A stretch of DNA of 64,000 bases from NCBI RefSeq assembly GCF_009905375.1, contig NC_133657.1:1984001-2048000 (forward strand), written 5' to 3'. The first letter of the stretch is position 1. Each line of letters starts with the position of its first letter. Source of the DNA: Apium graveolens (lineage: Eukaryota; Streptophyta; Magnoliopsida; Apiales; Apiaceae). Made by a program: the position numbers and the translations under genes. The notes under the pieces were generated by a model, which had not been told where the DNA came from, did no database searches, and saw only the letters and a list, made by a program, of their open reading frames with translations. Of the stretch, positions 1 to 10,799 are shown piece after piece.

Positions 1-900
1 CAAGAAACTGTCAACAAATAAAATTTTAATCTTAGATCAAAAGTTGATTAATTTAACCACCAAAAAGTACAACCGGAAAGGGATGCATGGAGTACTATAT
101 AATGGAACTCAACAATTTTTTTTCCATGTAATATAACAATTGAGTTTAAAGGAGAACTTCATATGTAATATTGTACATGAGTTTAAAGGAGGGTAAATGT
201 CAAATGAATTGCGATAAATTTGCATTGAAATTTGCAACGCACAATGAAGTTGTTTTCAATTGAAAATCCGCAACATTCCAAGCAATATTATTTTAATTTA
301 TTTTTTAAAACCAAACGATACCATGACATTTACTATAAATTTTAATTTAAATCACCAAAAAAATGATAAATAATTTCTTATCTACTCATCATAAGGAACG
401 ACAATATATTATAAAATTAGTTTAAGTAAACTTAAAAATTTGTTAAAATTATACTATGATATATGTATAGTTTTTAAACAAATTATTTATTACATTAAGT
501 AATCGTCTGGTATTTCATTGATATACGTTTTAAAAATCTAATATAAGACTACGATGTTTATATCTCAATTTAATAGATTGGTATGAATTTTTGAAAGAAA
601 GTCATAATTAAGAAAATCAATGAAATCATAGTATAATTTTAAACAAGTACATAAATTTGAATGATACATTTTTGAAATAAATTACATTTGCAATTTTTTT
701 TACATGTCGCGAAAAAAATATCTTCAAACCCAATTAATTAATTTATTTTGTGTTATCTTATTTTTCTAAATATTTCTCAACGGTTTAAAAATAACGGAAA
801 ACAAGTTATTTAATATACAAAAAATTATATATGATATTATACATACACATACATATATATATATACAAAATATTAATTTTTTAAAAAAATAATAAGAAAA
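1..900. other. AT-rich intergenic stretch without a recognised gene
   Basis: Very AT-rich sequence with short TA and poly(T) runs and no ORF resembling a protein. A plus-strand Helitron 3' end closes it, so part of this stretch may be the body of a small non-autonomous Helitron, but no convincing 5' TC terminus was found. Confidence 0.5.
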
Positions 901-929
901 GCACGCGTAGCGCGGGCATAGGTCCCTAG
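901..929 (+). mobile_element. Helitron 3' terminus (hairpin plus CTAG end)
   Basis: A GC-rich near-perfect hairpin (GCACGCG, loop TAG, CGCGGGC; one mismatch) at 901-917 stands out in AT-rich DNA. It is followed after eight bases by CTAG at 926-929 and then a T. A 3' hairpin a few bases before CTRR, inserted next to T, is the known terminus of plant Helitrons. The 5' end was not located, so only the terminus is claimed. Confidence 0.6.
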
Positions 930-1450
930 TACTTATATAATTTATAACATTTATCAACTTATTATTTATTAGTCACTTATTCGATTTAAGTCTTGTTTTA
1001 AAATTTCCCAAAGAATGTTATTTACACCTTAAAAGAACATGACATTCCAACATACAAAGGATGGTAAGCAGAATAGAACTATATCATCTGCTTATAGGGG
1101 ATTGAGTAGAATGTAATTCTACACGTGAAGCTTAACAAATTGCATTAATCCTTCACCGACACGACAGTGATATCGTATGAAAAATGAAGAGAAAGAAAAG
1201 ATAATATATAGCTGTCACATATAATCTTATGGTCTATTTCCGTTTCTACTAACTTTAATAGTTCCCATGTCTTTATCACCTTGCTGGTGAAGTCTTAATA
1301 ATAACTAGCTGGTGCCACATTTATTATTGTTTCCTCTCTGCTTAGGAGTTACTACTTCTCTTCTCTATTTTTCTTTTACAAATTATTTGGTGTTAAAGAT
1401 TTATAGATCAGAATTTGCAGAGGTTTTGTAGTTGTTGAGGCATCGAATCC
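930..1450 (+). promoter_or_regulatory. Upstream region and 5' leader of the DUF1218 gene
   Basis: Non-coding, AT-rich, ending in a pyrimidine-rich tract (about 1330-1380) and a leader before the ATG at 1451. No clear TATA box could be singled out. The transposon end at 929 lies about 520 bases upstream of the start codon. Confidence 0.35.
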
Positions 1451-2946
1451 ATGGCGTCTAAATTGGTGATGATCGTCGTCTTCATTTTTGATGTCATTGC
1501 TTTCGGCTTGGCTGTTGCTGCTGAGCAACGGAGAAGCACTGTATGTTTTATTCATTTTCGTTTTTTATTGGGTGCTATTGAGATTATTGAGATTATATGT
1601 ACCTGTTTTCGCGTAAGTGATTTGAGCAAGTATTATGATATCATCAATGCCCTAGTTTCAATAGTTTCTCAAGCTAGACAATATGTAAAGGTAGATGTAG
1701 AATTCTCCCAGAATGATCTTGGATAATGAAAGAGTAATTGTGTTTGTTTATATGCCTCATAGATCTAAATTTTCTTGATCAGAAACCTTTATTCCTCTGT
1801 CTAGCTACAGAGGATCTTTAGATCATAAAAATCATTAGTACTTGGTTCTATTAGATTTTCCTGAAGTTTTTATTCAATGAAGTTGGGATCGTCTAGATTT
1901 TATCAGGAATTCAACCTTAGAATGACTCTCGCTAAAGATAATTGGTACAATCTACCAAATGGATTTAAGACAGATACAAATCCGGTGCCGGATTGCCACT
2001 TTACAGAAACTACATTTACTGAATTTTTAGGGGCAAACACCAAATTTCTAAGTTCTTACCAGGTAGGAAAGTAACTTCTTGTTTTACGCCTTTTGAGTGG
2101 CGTGTGGTATTTGCTATGTAATTGCGCAAAATATATTACTATAAGTTTTATATATTTGTTGAGGTTTACTTTTGCTGGTTGTTTAGATGTTTGAAACCGA
2201 AGTTCTATCATGTTTGTGTGATATGTTTCAAGCAGCCTGAAATTAAGATTATAGTGAGTTCTTGTCTCCCATAGTACTACTGTGTTCAAAATCCGGCTCT
2301 TAGTCCTTGCTGTTCAAAATCGGTATTTTTGGTGATTGTGCTTGTCTGTATCCGTATTCAGAACACAATGACCATATCTTCTGTTTCATTGCAGGCCACA
2401 ACGACGAAGGATTCAGAACAGAACTACAATTATTGTGTCTACGACTCTGACATTTCAACTGGATATGGTGTTGGGGCTTTCTTGTTCCTCATGGCCAGTC
2501 AAGCAATTATAATGGTAGCAAGCCGTTGTTTCTGTTGCGGAAAGGCTTTAAGTCCTGGGGGTTCCAGGGCTTGTGCACTTCTCCTTTTCATATTCTGCTG
2601 GTATGCTTGAAACTGTTGTCCTGAACATTATAAGTAGTCCAAGTAGCATTTATACATTTTAACCATTTATACATTTTACTTGATCAGGGTGACATTCTTT
2701 ATTGCCGAGGCATGCTTGTTGGCTGGTTCAGTGAGGAATGCTTATCACACCAAGTACACCACAATTTTCAGTGAAAACCCTCCGTCTTGCCAGACAGTAA
2801 GAAAGGGCGTGTTTGCAGCTGGCGCAGCCTTCACTTTCTTCACTGCCATACTATCTCCGTTTTACTACATTTCGTATTCCAAGTCACGAGGAAGCTTTGC
2901 ACCCTATGGCGGTGAGGCTGGTGTGGGACTTGGAAGCTACAAGTGA
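1451..2946 (+). CDS. DUF1218 family membrane protein (three exons)
   Basis: Exons 1451-1540, 2395-2600 and 2688-2946 join in frame to 184 residues; both introns are GT-AG. The protein begins MASKLVMIVVFIFDVIAFGL, a hydrophobic first segment, and keeps the family cysteines (YNYCVYDSD, SRCFCCGKAL, PPSC) and the GVFAAGAAF block. I see four likely membrane segments at about residues 5-24, 50-70, 87-107 and 140-162. The whole length resembles Arabidopsis DUF1218 proteins of the At3g15480 type. Related DUF1218 members (modifying wall lignin proteins) affect secondary-wall lignin; whether this one does is unknown. Length is normal for the family and no break is seen, so it looks functional. Intron 1 is 854 bases and intron 2 is 87. 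Confidence 0.9.
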
Positions 2947-4060
2947 TGAGTGAGTGTCACTGCTGAGTGCCTGGACACTTAAATCACTGATTTCTCAGTT
3001 GACTGTTGGAACAGAAATTTCATGGTTGAGAGTAGCTTTTATCTTTGATGGATGTGTCACAAATCTTGTTCTTTCATGCTACTATAAAAATGTGCATCAA
3101 TAATTGACAATAGGAGCGATCAAACTTGTAAATTTATGGTGATTTCAGATTCTTGGCTTACAAATCATAATATGCAGTAGAGAAACACAGCTTGTTTACT
3201 GTGTGTCAAATATATCATATTAGCTGAGGCTAGAAAGATTTCTACTCATTTTTAACTAAAGGTTGGGGACTGAAAAAATCTATACTAAAATTTTTGTTCA
3301 GCCGGGTTTAAGTGTAAGTTCGCCTCTCTTGATTCCGCCCGTGTATGAACGTAAGAATTGTTATTTCGGAAAATTTTGAAGTGTAAAGAATTAAGAGGGA
3401 TATCTCCGATAAGGTAAGTGTAAAGAAACAAGGGGATGGACGGAGTAATAAATAGGGCAGAAGCAGAACAACCCAACCACATCAAATATAATGGGACATA
3501 ACAAGTTAACAACCCCTAAAAATTAAATGTTTAGCATGAAATAAGGTGCATTATGGTACCAGCTGAGGCGGTGGATCATCCTTGATAACCATCTCAATTA
3601 ATGTAATAGAAATTTTAAGCAGGCCTGGTAATAAAGAAACTAGAAAGTTTTAGTGTAAAGTATAAAAATAAAAAGACTACAACTGGGCCACTAGACAGCC
3701 CATGTCACTGCTGTCACCTCAAGCCCATATTAGTTTTTCAAGAAAACGATATTTTTCACTATTGTATGAAACACAGAAAAAATCTGCTATTTAATTTAAT
3801 ATGAGAGCTTAGACATCTACAGTTGTATAAGCAAAAAATTGTATAAATTTAATTTATTTTTATTGGTTTACATTTTTTTATAATGGTTAATTCCCTGCAT
3901 TCACAACAACCATAACAATTAAAATATACTAAAATTATAAATTTTAGTGTTATCATGTGTCCATGGACACACAAACCATTTAGTATATGTATGGGTACGC
4001 ACTGCTTTCTCTCTTCATTTTATAATTTATACTCCCACGGTCCCACGCATAAGGTGTAAT
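2947..4060. other. 3' UTR and intergenic DNA
   Basis: The first few hundred bases are likely 3' UTR of the DUF1218 gene. Beyond that I see AT-rich non-coding sequence. A GGACGGAGTA-like stretch near 3435-3450 may be a degraded MITE end. No gene is supported. Confidence 0.4.
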
Positions 4061-4475
4061 CGAGCCAAGGTAAGTCAAACATTATCGGACTCGGTTCAAA
4101 CTCGACTGAAAATATTTAAGCTCGAACTCGAACTCGAGTTCGGCCGAATCTTAAATTTCAAGTTAGAAACTCGGCTTGTAAAAAATTTAATAGACTCGAG
4201 TTCGGCTTGAAATAAGAAGTTCGACTCCAATTCAATTCAACTAAATATATAAAATATTAAATATTTACATTAAAATATATTTATATTAAAATAATAATAA
4301 ACATGGTAAAAACTTGGTAAAGCTTGCGAAACTTACGAATTGAATAATTTGAAACTCGAGTTCGACTTGGTAAAAAATTTGAATAGCTTCGGCTCGAGTT
4401 CGGTTCGATTATTATCGAGTCTAATTTAAATATTTTACGAGTCGAACTCGAATAGCTTATGAACAGTTTAGCTCA
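4060..4475. repeat. CTCGAGTTCG-rich degenerate dispersed repeat
   Basis: Many variants of CTCGAACTCGAGTTCGGC and its complement occur in both orientations over about 400 bases (for example 4120-4145, 4195-4215, 4355-4410). This type of self-complementary CTCGA-rich repeat is common in plant intergenic DNA. It stops about 100 bases before the MULE. Confidence 0.5.
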
Positions 4476-4590
4476 ATTACGCCCAATGGACAACAATATG
4501 GAAGATGAAAGTTGATAATACTAGTTAATTGTGAGGCATGATTGTGTGATGTTCGTTTCAATCTACGAGAAATATCAAAACCTGTGCCCT

Positions 4591-4639
4591 TCCACAGCCA
4601 CAGGTGGTTCTAATAACCACCTGCCGCATTGTTACATTG
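4591..4639 (+). repeat. Left inverted repeat of the MULE
   Basis: Reading the reverse strand of 11460-11511, about 45 of 52 positions match this block: CACAGCCACAG, GGTGGTT, CCACCTGCCGCATTGTT and CATTG in the same order. It therefore acts as a (sub)terminal inverted repeat. Confidence 0.65.
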
Positions 4640-4740
4640 CGGAAGCATAGCAGTTTATCTTCAATGCGGGTTACGCATTGTTACATTGCGGGAGCTCACC
4701 AGCTTTGACTCAATGCGGCTTGCGCAATGCTTCATTACTA
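4624..4740. repeat. Dyad-motif cluster 1 (left end)
   Basis: A full motif lies at 4624-4642 and another near 4673-4691, with an imperfect one at 4722-4740. Single half-sites CAATGCGG lie at 4662 and 4711. Consensus CCGCAWTGNNNCAWTGCGG. Confidence 0.75.
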
Positions 4741-4944
4741 CAAATAATTTAGTTTTATTTTTAAATAATTATAAAATAATAGATAATAAATATATAAATA
4801 ATTTTAATTGATGCATAAATTCCTAATATATTTATTATTTGGTTGTTATATTTTTATTTTGTATTTATATATTTCTATTAATAAATTCTTTATTTTAACA
4901 AACTATTACTTAAAATTCGCGAAATTACATAATAACCCCGGCCT

Positions 4945-4985
4945 CCGCAATGACCCATTGCAACCCCCGCAATGAGTCATTGCGG
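4945..4985. repeat. Dyad-motif cluster 2
   Basis: Two motifs in tandem: 4945-4963 with spacer ACC and a perfect one at 4967-4985 with spacer AGT. They lie just upstream of the 5' leader of the PMD gene. Confidence 0.75.
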
Positions 4986-5049
4986 AAGACGAGACCCAGG
5001 TTTAACCCGTTTCTTCCTGAAATCCCTAATTTCATAATAACAAAAACCT

Positions 5050-5748
5050 AATTCTCATCTACTTCGGCGATTTCAGGCGATTTCAGGCGATTTCGAGCGA
5101 TTTCAACATCTACTCCGGTGATTCAGCTACTCAGGTATGATTCTCATCATCTACACACACGTATACATACACGTATACATACACATAGTTACATACTACC
5201 GCAATGACCCATTACTGCTTCCGCAATGAGCCCTAGATATAAGTGAATCATTTGTCTGGAACAGGGGCTTGAATACTGCTTCCTTTGTTTTTCCCCGGTC
5301 GTTAATTCTCAATGCTTTAATTTCATGTGTTTTTATGATTATTGATGTTATATTAGGTTGAATGTGGTTGTTCTTTAGGTATAATTATCAAGATTATTGT
5401 TAACTGTATTTCATCTCTTGGGTGTTTATATGTTTGCAATTTTATGCTTGGTTGGTTGCTAAAAGGGTAGATGAGAATTTATTATTATTGAATTTCGAGT
5501 TATGTTTTTTTATTGCTAAAGAGTTTTCTGTGTATTTGATGGTTTTACTGTTGTTTCAAATTTGTGGGGTACACGAAGTGATTTACTCTGCACTCCTCCC
5601 ACACATAAAATATTTGATTGGTTGTGGCTAGCTTATGAGTCATGGCGATTTTTCGGTAGGACTTAAAATAGAAAATAACGGTTCTATAAATATTTCGTGT
5701 TTAAGTTGGGTTTATATAGTATTTTTTATTGTGCACTTTGCAGTTACT
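5050..5748 (+). promoter_or_regulatory. Leader exon and leader intron of the PMD gene
   Basis: The stretch 5070-5106 holds four near-tandem copies of GGCGATTTCA-like units. A GT donor at 5135 (context CTCAG/GTATG) and an AG acceptor at 5742-5743 (TTTGCAG) would remove a 609-base leader intron six bases before the ATG at 5749. Two further dyad motifs at 5199-5217 and 5221-5239 fall inside this intron. Splicing is inferred from the site consensus only. Confidence 0.45.
5199..5239. repeat. Dyad-motif cluster 3
   Basis: CCGCAATG followed after ACC by CATTACTG (5199-5217), and CCGCAATG followed after AGC by a decayed partner (5221-5239). The left halves are perfect and the right halves degraded. 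Confidence 0.6.
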
Positions 5749-6862
5749 ATGGAGAATGAATGCGGGCCTATTGTTGGATCACTCCTGACGATGCAGGATG
5801 ATCATATTAGTACTGCCATATGGGCGGGAGGTGTGCGGGATAAGCTGGATGTACGGCAGTACACAGCTAATCATCAGCAGTGGATACTTTCGGATCCCCA
5901 GCGTGAGTTGCTGAGCCAATGGGGTTTCTCGGCTTTCACGAACAATCGTTCAGTTCCTCAAAACGATATTCGTTTGATAACGACCTTAGTGGAAAGGTAC
6001 TAATTTGTAATCAATTTTCTCATTTATTTGAATCGTCACTGACAATGTTTGTGATGTTTGTGTATGAATGCAATTGCAGGTGGAGGCCAGAGACTAACAC
6101 CTTTCACTTTTCATTTGGTGAGTTGACCATCACCCTCGAGAATGTATACATGATTATGGGCCTCCCTGTTAAGGGTCGTCCAGTTACTCATAGGGAGCTT
6201 GACGCTCCGAAGGCGTATTGGATGAGGGAATGGCAGGATGCAAGATTGGATGAGGTGGGGCGTAAATATATGTATAGGGACGGGGTCAAGCTTTACAAAT
6301 TAAGGGAACGATATGCGGAGCTACCAGAGGGGGGGCTACAAGAGGATCTTGTGGTTTACACACGAGCTTATCTTTTATACATCATTGGGGGCATATTGTT
6401 TCCTTCATCGAGTCGATATGTCGTGCATCCGAGGTATTTACTTGTATTTGTTGCATTTCCGTTTTTAAATTTTAGTTTATAGCATCTTAGTCCTTCACTT
6501 GTCCTTTTTTGTTGATTTTGCATATGAGGCCCTGTATTCTCATTTATTTTCAATTTGACACTATAATTCTTGTATTCTCATTTATTATCATGCCCTTATT
6601 TTGCCCTGTATTCTTACTTACTCTGTATTTCCTTTGTCGCAGGTACTTACAACTCATCCAGGATTCACCTCGGATTAAATCATATGCATGGGGAGCTGCT
6701 GTATTGAGCTATTTGTTTAGAGGTTTGACCAAGGCTGCTCATAAGAGTGCAACAGCACTTAATGGATGCACGATGCTACTGATGTTGTGGGCACGCGAGA
6801 GGTTGTTACCTGGGCAAAAGGATTATCCGTCGAGTTATCCGTCACTATTTCGCATTGACTAA
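5749..6862 (+). CDS. Plant mobile domain (aminotransferase-like, MAIN-like) protein, transposon-borne
   Basis: Three exons (5749-5996, 6080-6433, 6643-6862) with GT-AG introns join in frame to 273 residues. Family signatures in order: an N-terminal MENECGPIVGSLL block, QWILSDPQRELLSQWGF at about 45-61, RWRPETNTFHFSFGELTITL and VYMIMGLPVKGRPV at about 84-118, and YAWGAAVLSYLFRGL at about 213-227. This is the PMD-C domain of MAIN/MAIL1 proteins and many MULE or retroelement ORFs. Host MAIN-like proteins help silence transposons; a role here is unknown. At 273 residues it is shorter than typical full PMD proteins and ends soon after LWARERLLPGQ, so the C-terminal part of the domain is missing or was never carried. 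It is convergent with the transposase gene, 429 bases apart. No internal stop is seen, suggesting recent activity or selection. Confidence 0.8.
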
Positions 6863-7291
6863 TTTAATGCCTAGTTGACTTTGTTGATTAAATCACTTTT
6901 TTCAAATTTTTACATTAATACTGCATATTTTAAATATTTTAAGAATTTTGGTGTTGGAAAATATTTTAAAAATATTAATATTACTAAACTCACTTTTGTT
7001 AACAAAAAGAGGCAGTGAGTTTTGGGTGGAGCAGAGTACCCAGCAATGAGTCATTGCTGCAGTGAGACCTCTAGCAATGTCTCATTGGTGGGTGCTCTGT
7101 CATAATTCTCTTACAATATTTTAAGTTGGATAATAAGAGTTTTGGTGTTGAAAATATTTTAAACAATATTAATATTAATAATAAGAGTTGGATAATATTT
7201 TTGTTAAAAAATAACATTAATTTGCAACAATAATATTATGTGTAAATTTAAATAACGTTAAAAGAACTAATGTACTACTTGTCAACAATTG
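6863..7291. other. Spacer between convergent PMD and transposase genes
   Basis: AT-rich spacer with repeated AAAATATT-type words. It holds two dyad motifs at 7041-7059 and 7073-7090 whose outer flanks are AGCA/TGCT rather than CCGC/GCGG. Confidence 0.5.
7041..7090. repeat. Dyad-motif cluster 4 (intergenic, variant flanks)
   Basis: AGCAATG-AGT-CATTGCT at 7042-7058 and AGCAATG-TCT-CATTGGT at 7073-7089. The 3-base spacer is kept although the outer flank differs from the other clusters. Confidence 0.65.
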
Positions 7292-9855
7292 TTAGGTTAA
7301 AACATAAAAATTTCTTCGATCATGCTCCTCCCTTAGGGGACAGTTTCTTGCATCATATTCTCCTCCGATCGCCCCACAATAATTGCACTTTCGAGGCTTG
7401 ATCTTGATCTTTGAAGTTGCCGTCTCAATTCCACTTTTATATCTTTTTATTTTCTTCCTTCCTTTAGTTTTCGACGTTGGAGGATCAAATATTGGATCAT
7501 GTTGGTAGTCCTCTTGAGTTTTCGCCTCATGGGTTCTTTCTCTACGCTCTTCATCTGCAAAAGCATCTTTCAAGTATCTATTCTCTCTATCAATCACACC
7601 AATTAAGTATTTATACCGTGAAACAGAACAACTACCGGAAGCAGCTAAATATTGAAAAGATTTGCATAATGCACCATACCTTAATGGTTGTGATGCACCA
7701 TCATTACCAATATCGGGAGGAGCATATGGAAGAGGCCCCGTAATTTTGTTGCCGTTCATTGTCCACCTACCCATGATGAGACTTTCTGGTATCTTGATTT
7801 TTTGTTTTTTGTCAAGATAACGGATCATGTGTTTGCAAATCATCCCGGAATATTCAAACTTCTTACATGAGCATTCAATTTTTTCATACATGAAAACCGT
7901 CACTCGATATTTTCTTCTGCAATTCTCCGGCAGGGTAGCCTTCTCAACCAAATACAGTTTCGACATATAAGTTCCATTGTTTTTGACACTGTTCACGATG
8001 TAACATGTACTTTTCATAAGCTCCTTTTGAAACCGTTTGAACATTTCTTTCGTGTAGATTTCGGATGCATGCATTTCCAAGGATGAGTGCAAAACTAATC
8101 TCCTTTCCAATTGTTCGCTGTCATAATCGGCTTTAACCTCCTTCAGATATTGTGTCTCCAAAGCCTTTTGAGAGTTCTCAATGAATTCCTTCAAACCGGT
8201 AGATGATTGCACATATTCATCAAAAAAAGAATTTGTAGACTCGCTTCTTGAAGTTGTAGTCATGCCAGCGGAAAAATGTTGCTTCGTGTAAGCACCAATC
8301 CATTGAGTTCTAATAGCATACATGTCATTTAACCAAGCATGATCCTCAAGATCGTACTTCTCGACTAATTGCTCCCATTTACCTTCAAATTCTGTAGGTG
8401 TCAACGACTTGTACACACATGCATTAAACTCTGTCTTGAACTCCGGATAATTTGTGTACAAATACGATAACTTCTCGGGAAACTTACTACTTATATGCCA
8501 TGTACAATATGTATGCTTTGTTTGTGGCATAGGCATGACCTCGGCAATGGCATTTCCCAATGCAATGTCTTGATTAGTAATAATTGTTCGAGGCGGTTTA
8601 TTGTCGACGGCTTCCAACCATGTCCTCAAAACCCACTTATACGATGCCTCAGTCTCATCCCTTACAAGTGCAAATCCAAATAGTATATTTTGATAATGGT
8701 GGTTTACGCCCGTAATAGGTATGAAAGGCATACAATACCTATTCGTCCGGTAAGTTGAATCAAACGTAACCACATCACCAAAATTCTTGTACGCGTTCAT
8801 GGACCGAGGATCAACCCACACCAAACCCCATACACGATTCTCATCATCTACATCCACCCGATAAAAGAAATTACCAAAACTATTTTCTTGTAGTTCTCGT
8901 AACAAAAGTAATCCACACTCCGCATCACCCGAATCAAATACTCGGCGCTGAATATCACGTATGACATTACGTACGTCTTGATTAGAAAAACCAAGTTTTT
9001 CAACACCCCCTTTGTCTCGCTAAGAAACTTCATTACTTTGCCCTTCTCAATTCCCGATTTGTTAAACAACTCAATCAATGATCTCGTCATAGGATTTATG
9101 TTGAGTGATCTTTGAAAAAATTGAACTTTTTCCGGCGACACCAATTTATGATTGTGTTCTAAATCCACCGAACTAATTTGCCATTTGTCCATCTTCACTT
9201 TGTGAACGACACACATTCGAGCACCACAATTCGTTCGTGGAATTACCTCTCTAACTCGTTTTCCTTTACCAAAATCCAACGACGTCGCTCCTACCCTTCC
9301 ACCTTTTCGACAAATAAACAAACGGTATGATGGTTCATTTGTGTTTGTTCGCTTATGAGTATTCCTAATTATTATCTTGAATCCCTCTTTTCGACCATAA
9401 TTCCTATAAAATGCTTCTGCATCATCCAATGTATCGAAAATCTTGCCGACATAAGGCACAACATCGTTACTATTCTTAAATCCATGATTCTTTTTCTCAA
9501 CATTTTTCTCATCTTTTACGTCATCAACATTTTCACCGTCAAAATTATCACCACCAACGTTATCATCAATATTATGACCGCCAACATTATCACCACCAAC
9601 GTTATCATCAACATTATGACCGCCAACATTATTACCACCAACGTTATTATCAACATTATGAACACTAACATTATCAACATCAATATTATCACCACCAACA
9701 TTATTCATATTATCATCACTATCAAGATTTACAGTATCTTCATCAACAAATAACTTACGACGAGCTACGGGGTTTCGTCTAATGGGGGTATAATAATCGT
9801 AATTATCATTTTTACTAGAAGAGGAACTACAAGTTTTAAATAAAAAAGAAGCCAT
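7292..9855 (-). pseudogene. FAR1/MULE transposase gene with one frameshift
   Basis: Reading from the ATG at 9855 (an ATG six bases earlier is also possible) the product has: an Asn/Gly/Asp-rich repeat tail; a FAR1-type zinc-binding DNA-binding domain (FYRNYGRKEGF, then CRKGG, CGARMC and HNH) at about 140-235; a MULE DDE domain with TFDSTYRTN, ITNQD and the SESTNSFFDEYV motif; a SWIM finger (CSCKKFEYSGMICKHM); and a C-terminal CNYCGAIG knuckle. The reading frame changes once, at a run of five C (9006-9010, G on the coding strand). One extra base there would give about 854 residues, normal for FAR1-like transposases. Everything on both sides is open, so this is either a very recent inactivation or a sequencing error. 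It would cleave and join the element ends. Confidence 0.85.
9530..9712 (-). repeat. In-frame minisatellite in the transposase N-terminus
   Basis: Units of about 18-36 bases coding for NVGGDN/NVGGHN/NVDDN-like hexapeptides repeat over about 180 bases without breaking the frame. It codes for a low-complexity, probably disordered tail ahead of the DNA-binding domain. Confidence 0.75.
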
Positions 9856-9992
9856 CAACAATCGAAAACTAACCTTTTGAGATCACCTTCAAGAATGAGT
9901 AAATTGAAAGTAAATTTGAAATTGTTGAAAGTATATTGTAAATTGTAAAATGAGTAATAAGAAGTAAATGTTGAATCAAACAAAACTGTCTC

Positions 9993-10154
9993 CAGCAATG
10001 AAACATTCCAGCATTGCTGGAGACCCATTAAATATAACCACCAACCAGATTTTGGAGCCATTATAGTCGAGTTCCTGACGCAATGAATCAATACGGGAGT
10101 ACTCTCACATTGACCCATTGTTGCAGTAGTTTCTGCCGCATTGAGCCATTGCGG
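9993..10154. repeat. Dyad-motif cluster 5
   Basis: Motifs with spacers AAA (9993-10011), AAT (10081-10093), ACC (10108-10120) and a perfect copy with AGC at 10136-10154. Confidence 0.65.
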
Positions 10155-10545
10155 CAGATTAGTCAACAGTCTTACCCCTCAGCTTCCGCGACATTTTTTT
10201 TTGTGCCTAAACTAAATTTTTGGTTTTCAAATAGTATTTCTGAATTTTTATGATTACAATATTTTATGAGTTTTATGTTTTTAAAAATTGTCATATATGT
10301 TATTTTAGTTAAAAAATCAAATTATCAATTTTAATAATAAAATTTATATTATTAATTTTATACTTTTTTGTGAATTCATACTTAATTTTTGTGCAAATAT
10401 TAAATCAATATCAATTTTTATGAATTCATACCTAATTTTTGTTTCTAAAATTTATATTAATAATTTTATACTTTTTTGTGAATTCATACTTAATTTTTGT
10501 GCCATTATTATTATAAGTTGACTGGTCAAAGGTTGGACCGAAATA

Positions 10546-10626
10546 CCGCATTGGCTTATTGCTGCAGAATCACTTTCCGCATTGACCCATTGCTGCAATC
10601 GTTCCTGCCGCATTGGGTCAATGCGG
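10546..10626. repeat. Dyad-motif cluster 6
   Basis: Three motifs about 31 bases apart, with starts at 10546, 10577 and 10608 and spacers GCT, ACC and GGT. The regular 31-base phasing is close to three turns of DNA. Confidence 0.7.
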
Positions 10627-10799
10627 CAAATTAGTCAACAGTCTTACCCCTCAGCTTCCGCAACATTTTTTTTTTGTGCCTAAATTAAATTTTTGGTTTT
10701 TAAAATTCCGGTTTTCAGCCTATAAATAGTGCTTTTGTAATCTCATTTTTTTTCATTCTACATTTTCTCTTCAACATTCTTTTCTCTATTTCCCGAAAA

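Larger units (their letters stand above)
9862..10799. promoter_or_regulatory. Divergent intergenic region between transposase and small ORF
   Basis: This region separates the transposase start (minus strand) from a plus-strand small ORF and probably holds both promoters. It contains dyad motifs at 9993-10011, 10108-10120, 10136-10154, 10546-10564, 10577-10595 and 10608-10626. A block at about 10146-10225 recurs as a direct copy at about 10618-10700 (GATTAGTCAACAGTCTTACC and following). A TATA box TATAAATA lies at 10721-10728. Confidence 0.55.

Noticed and set aside
4629..4811. A 60-codon ORF in the MULE left end
   Set aside because: Translation of the dyad repeats; non-coding terminal DNA.
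9355..9753. A 132-codon open frame antisense to the transposase repeats
   Set aside because: Ile/Thr/Asn-only translation of the minisatellite on the opposite strand; no family, and the minus strand codes for the FAR1 N-terminus.
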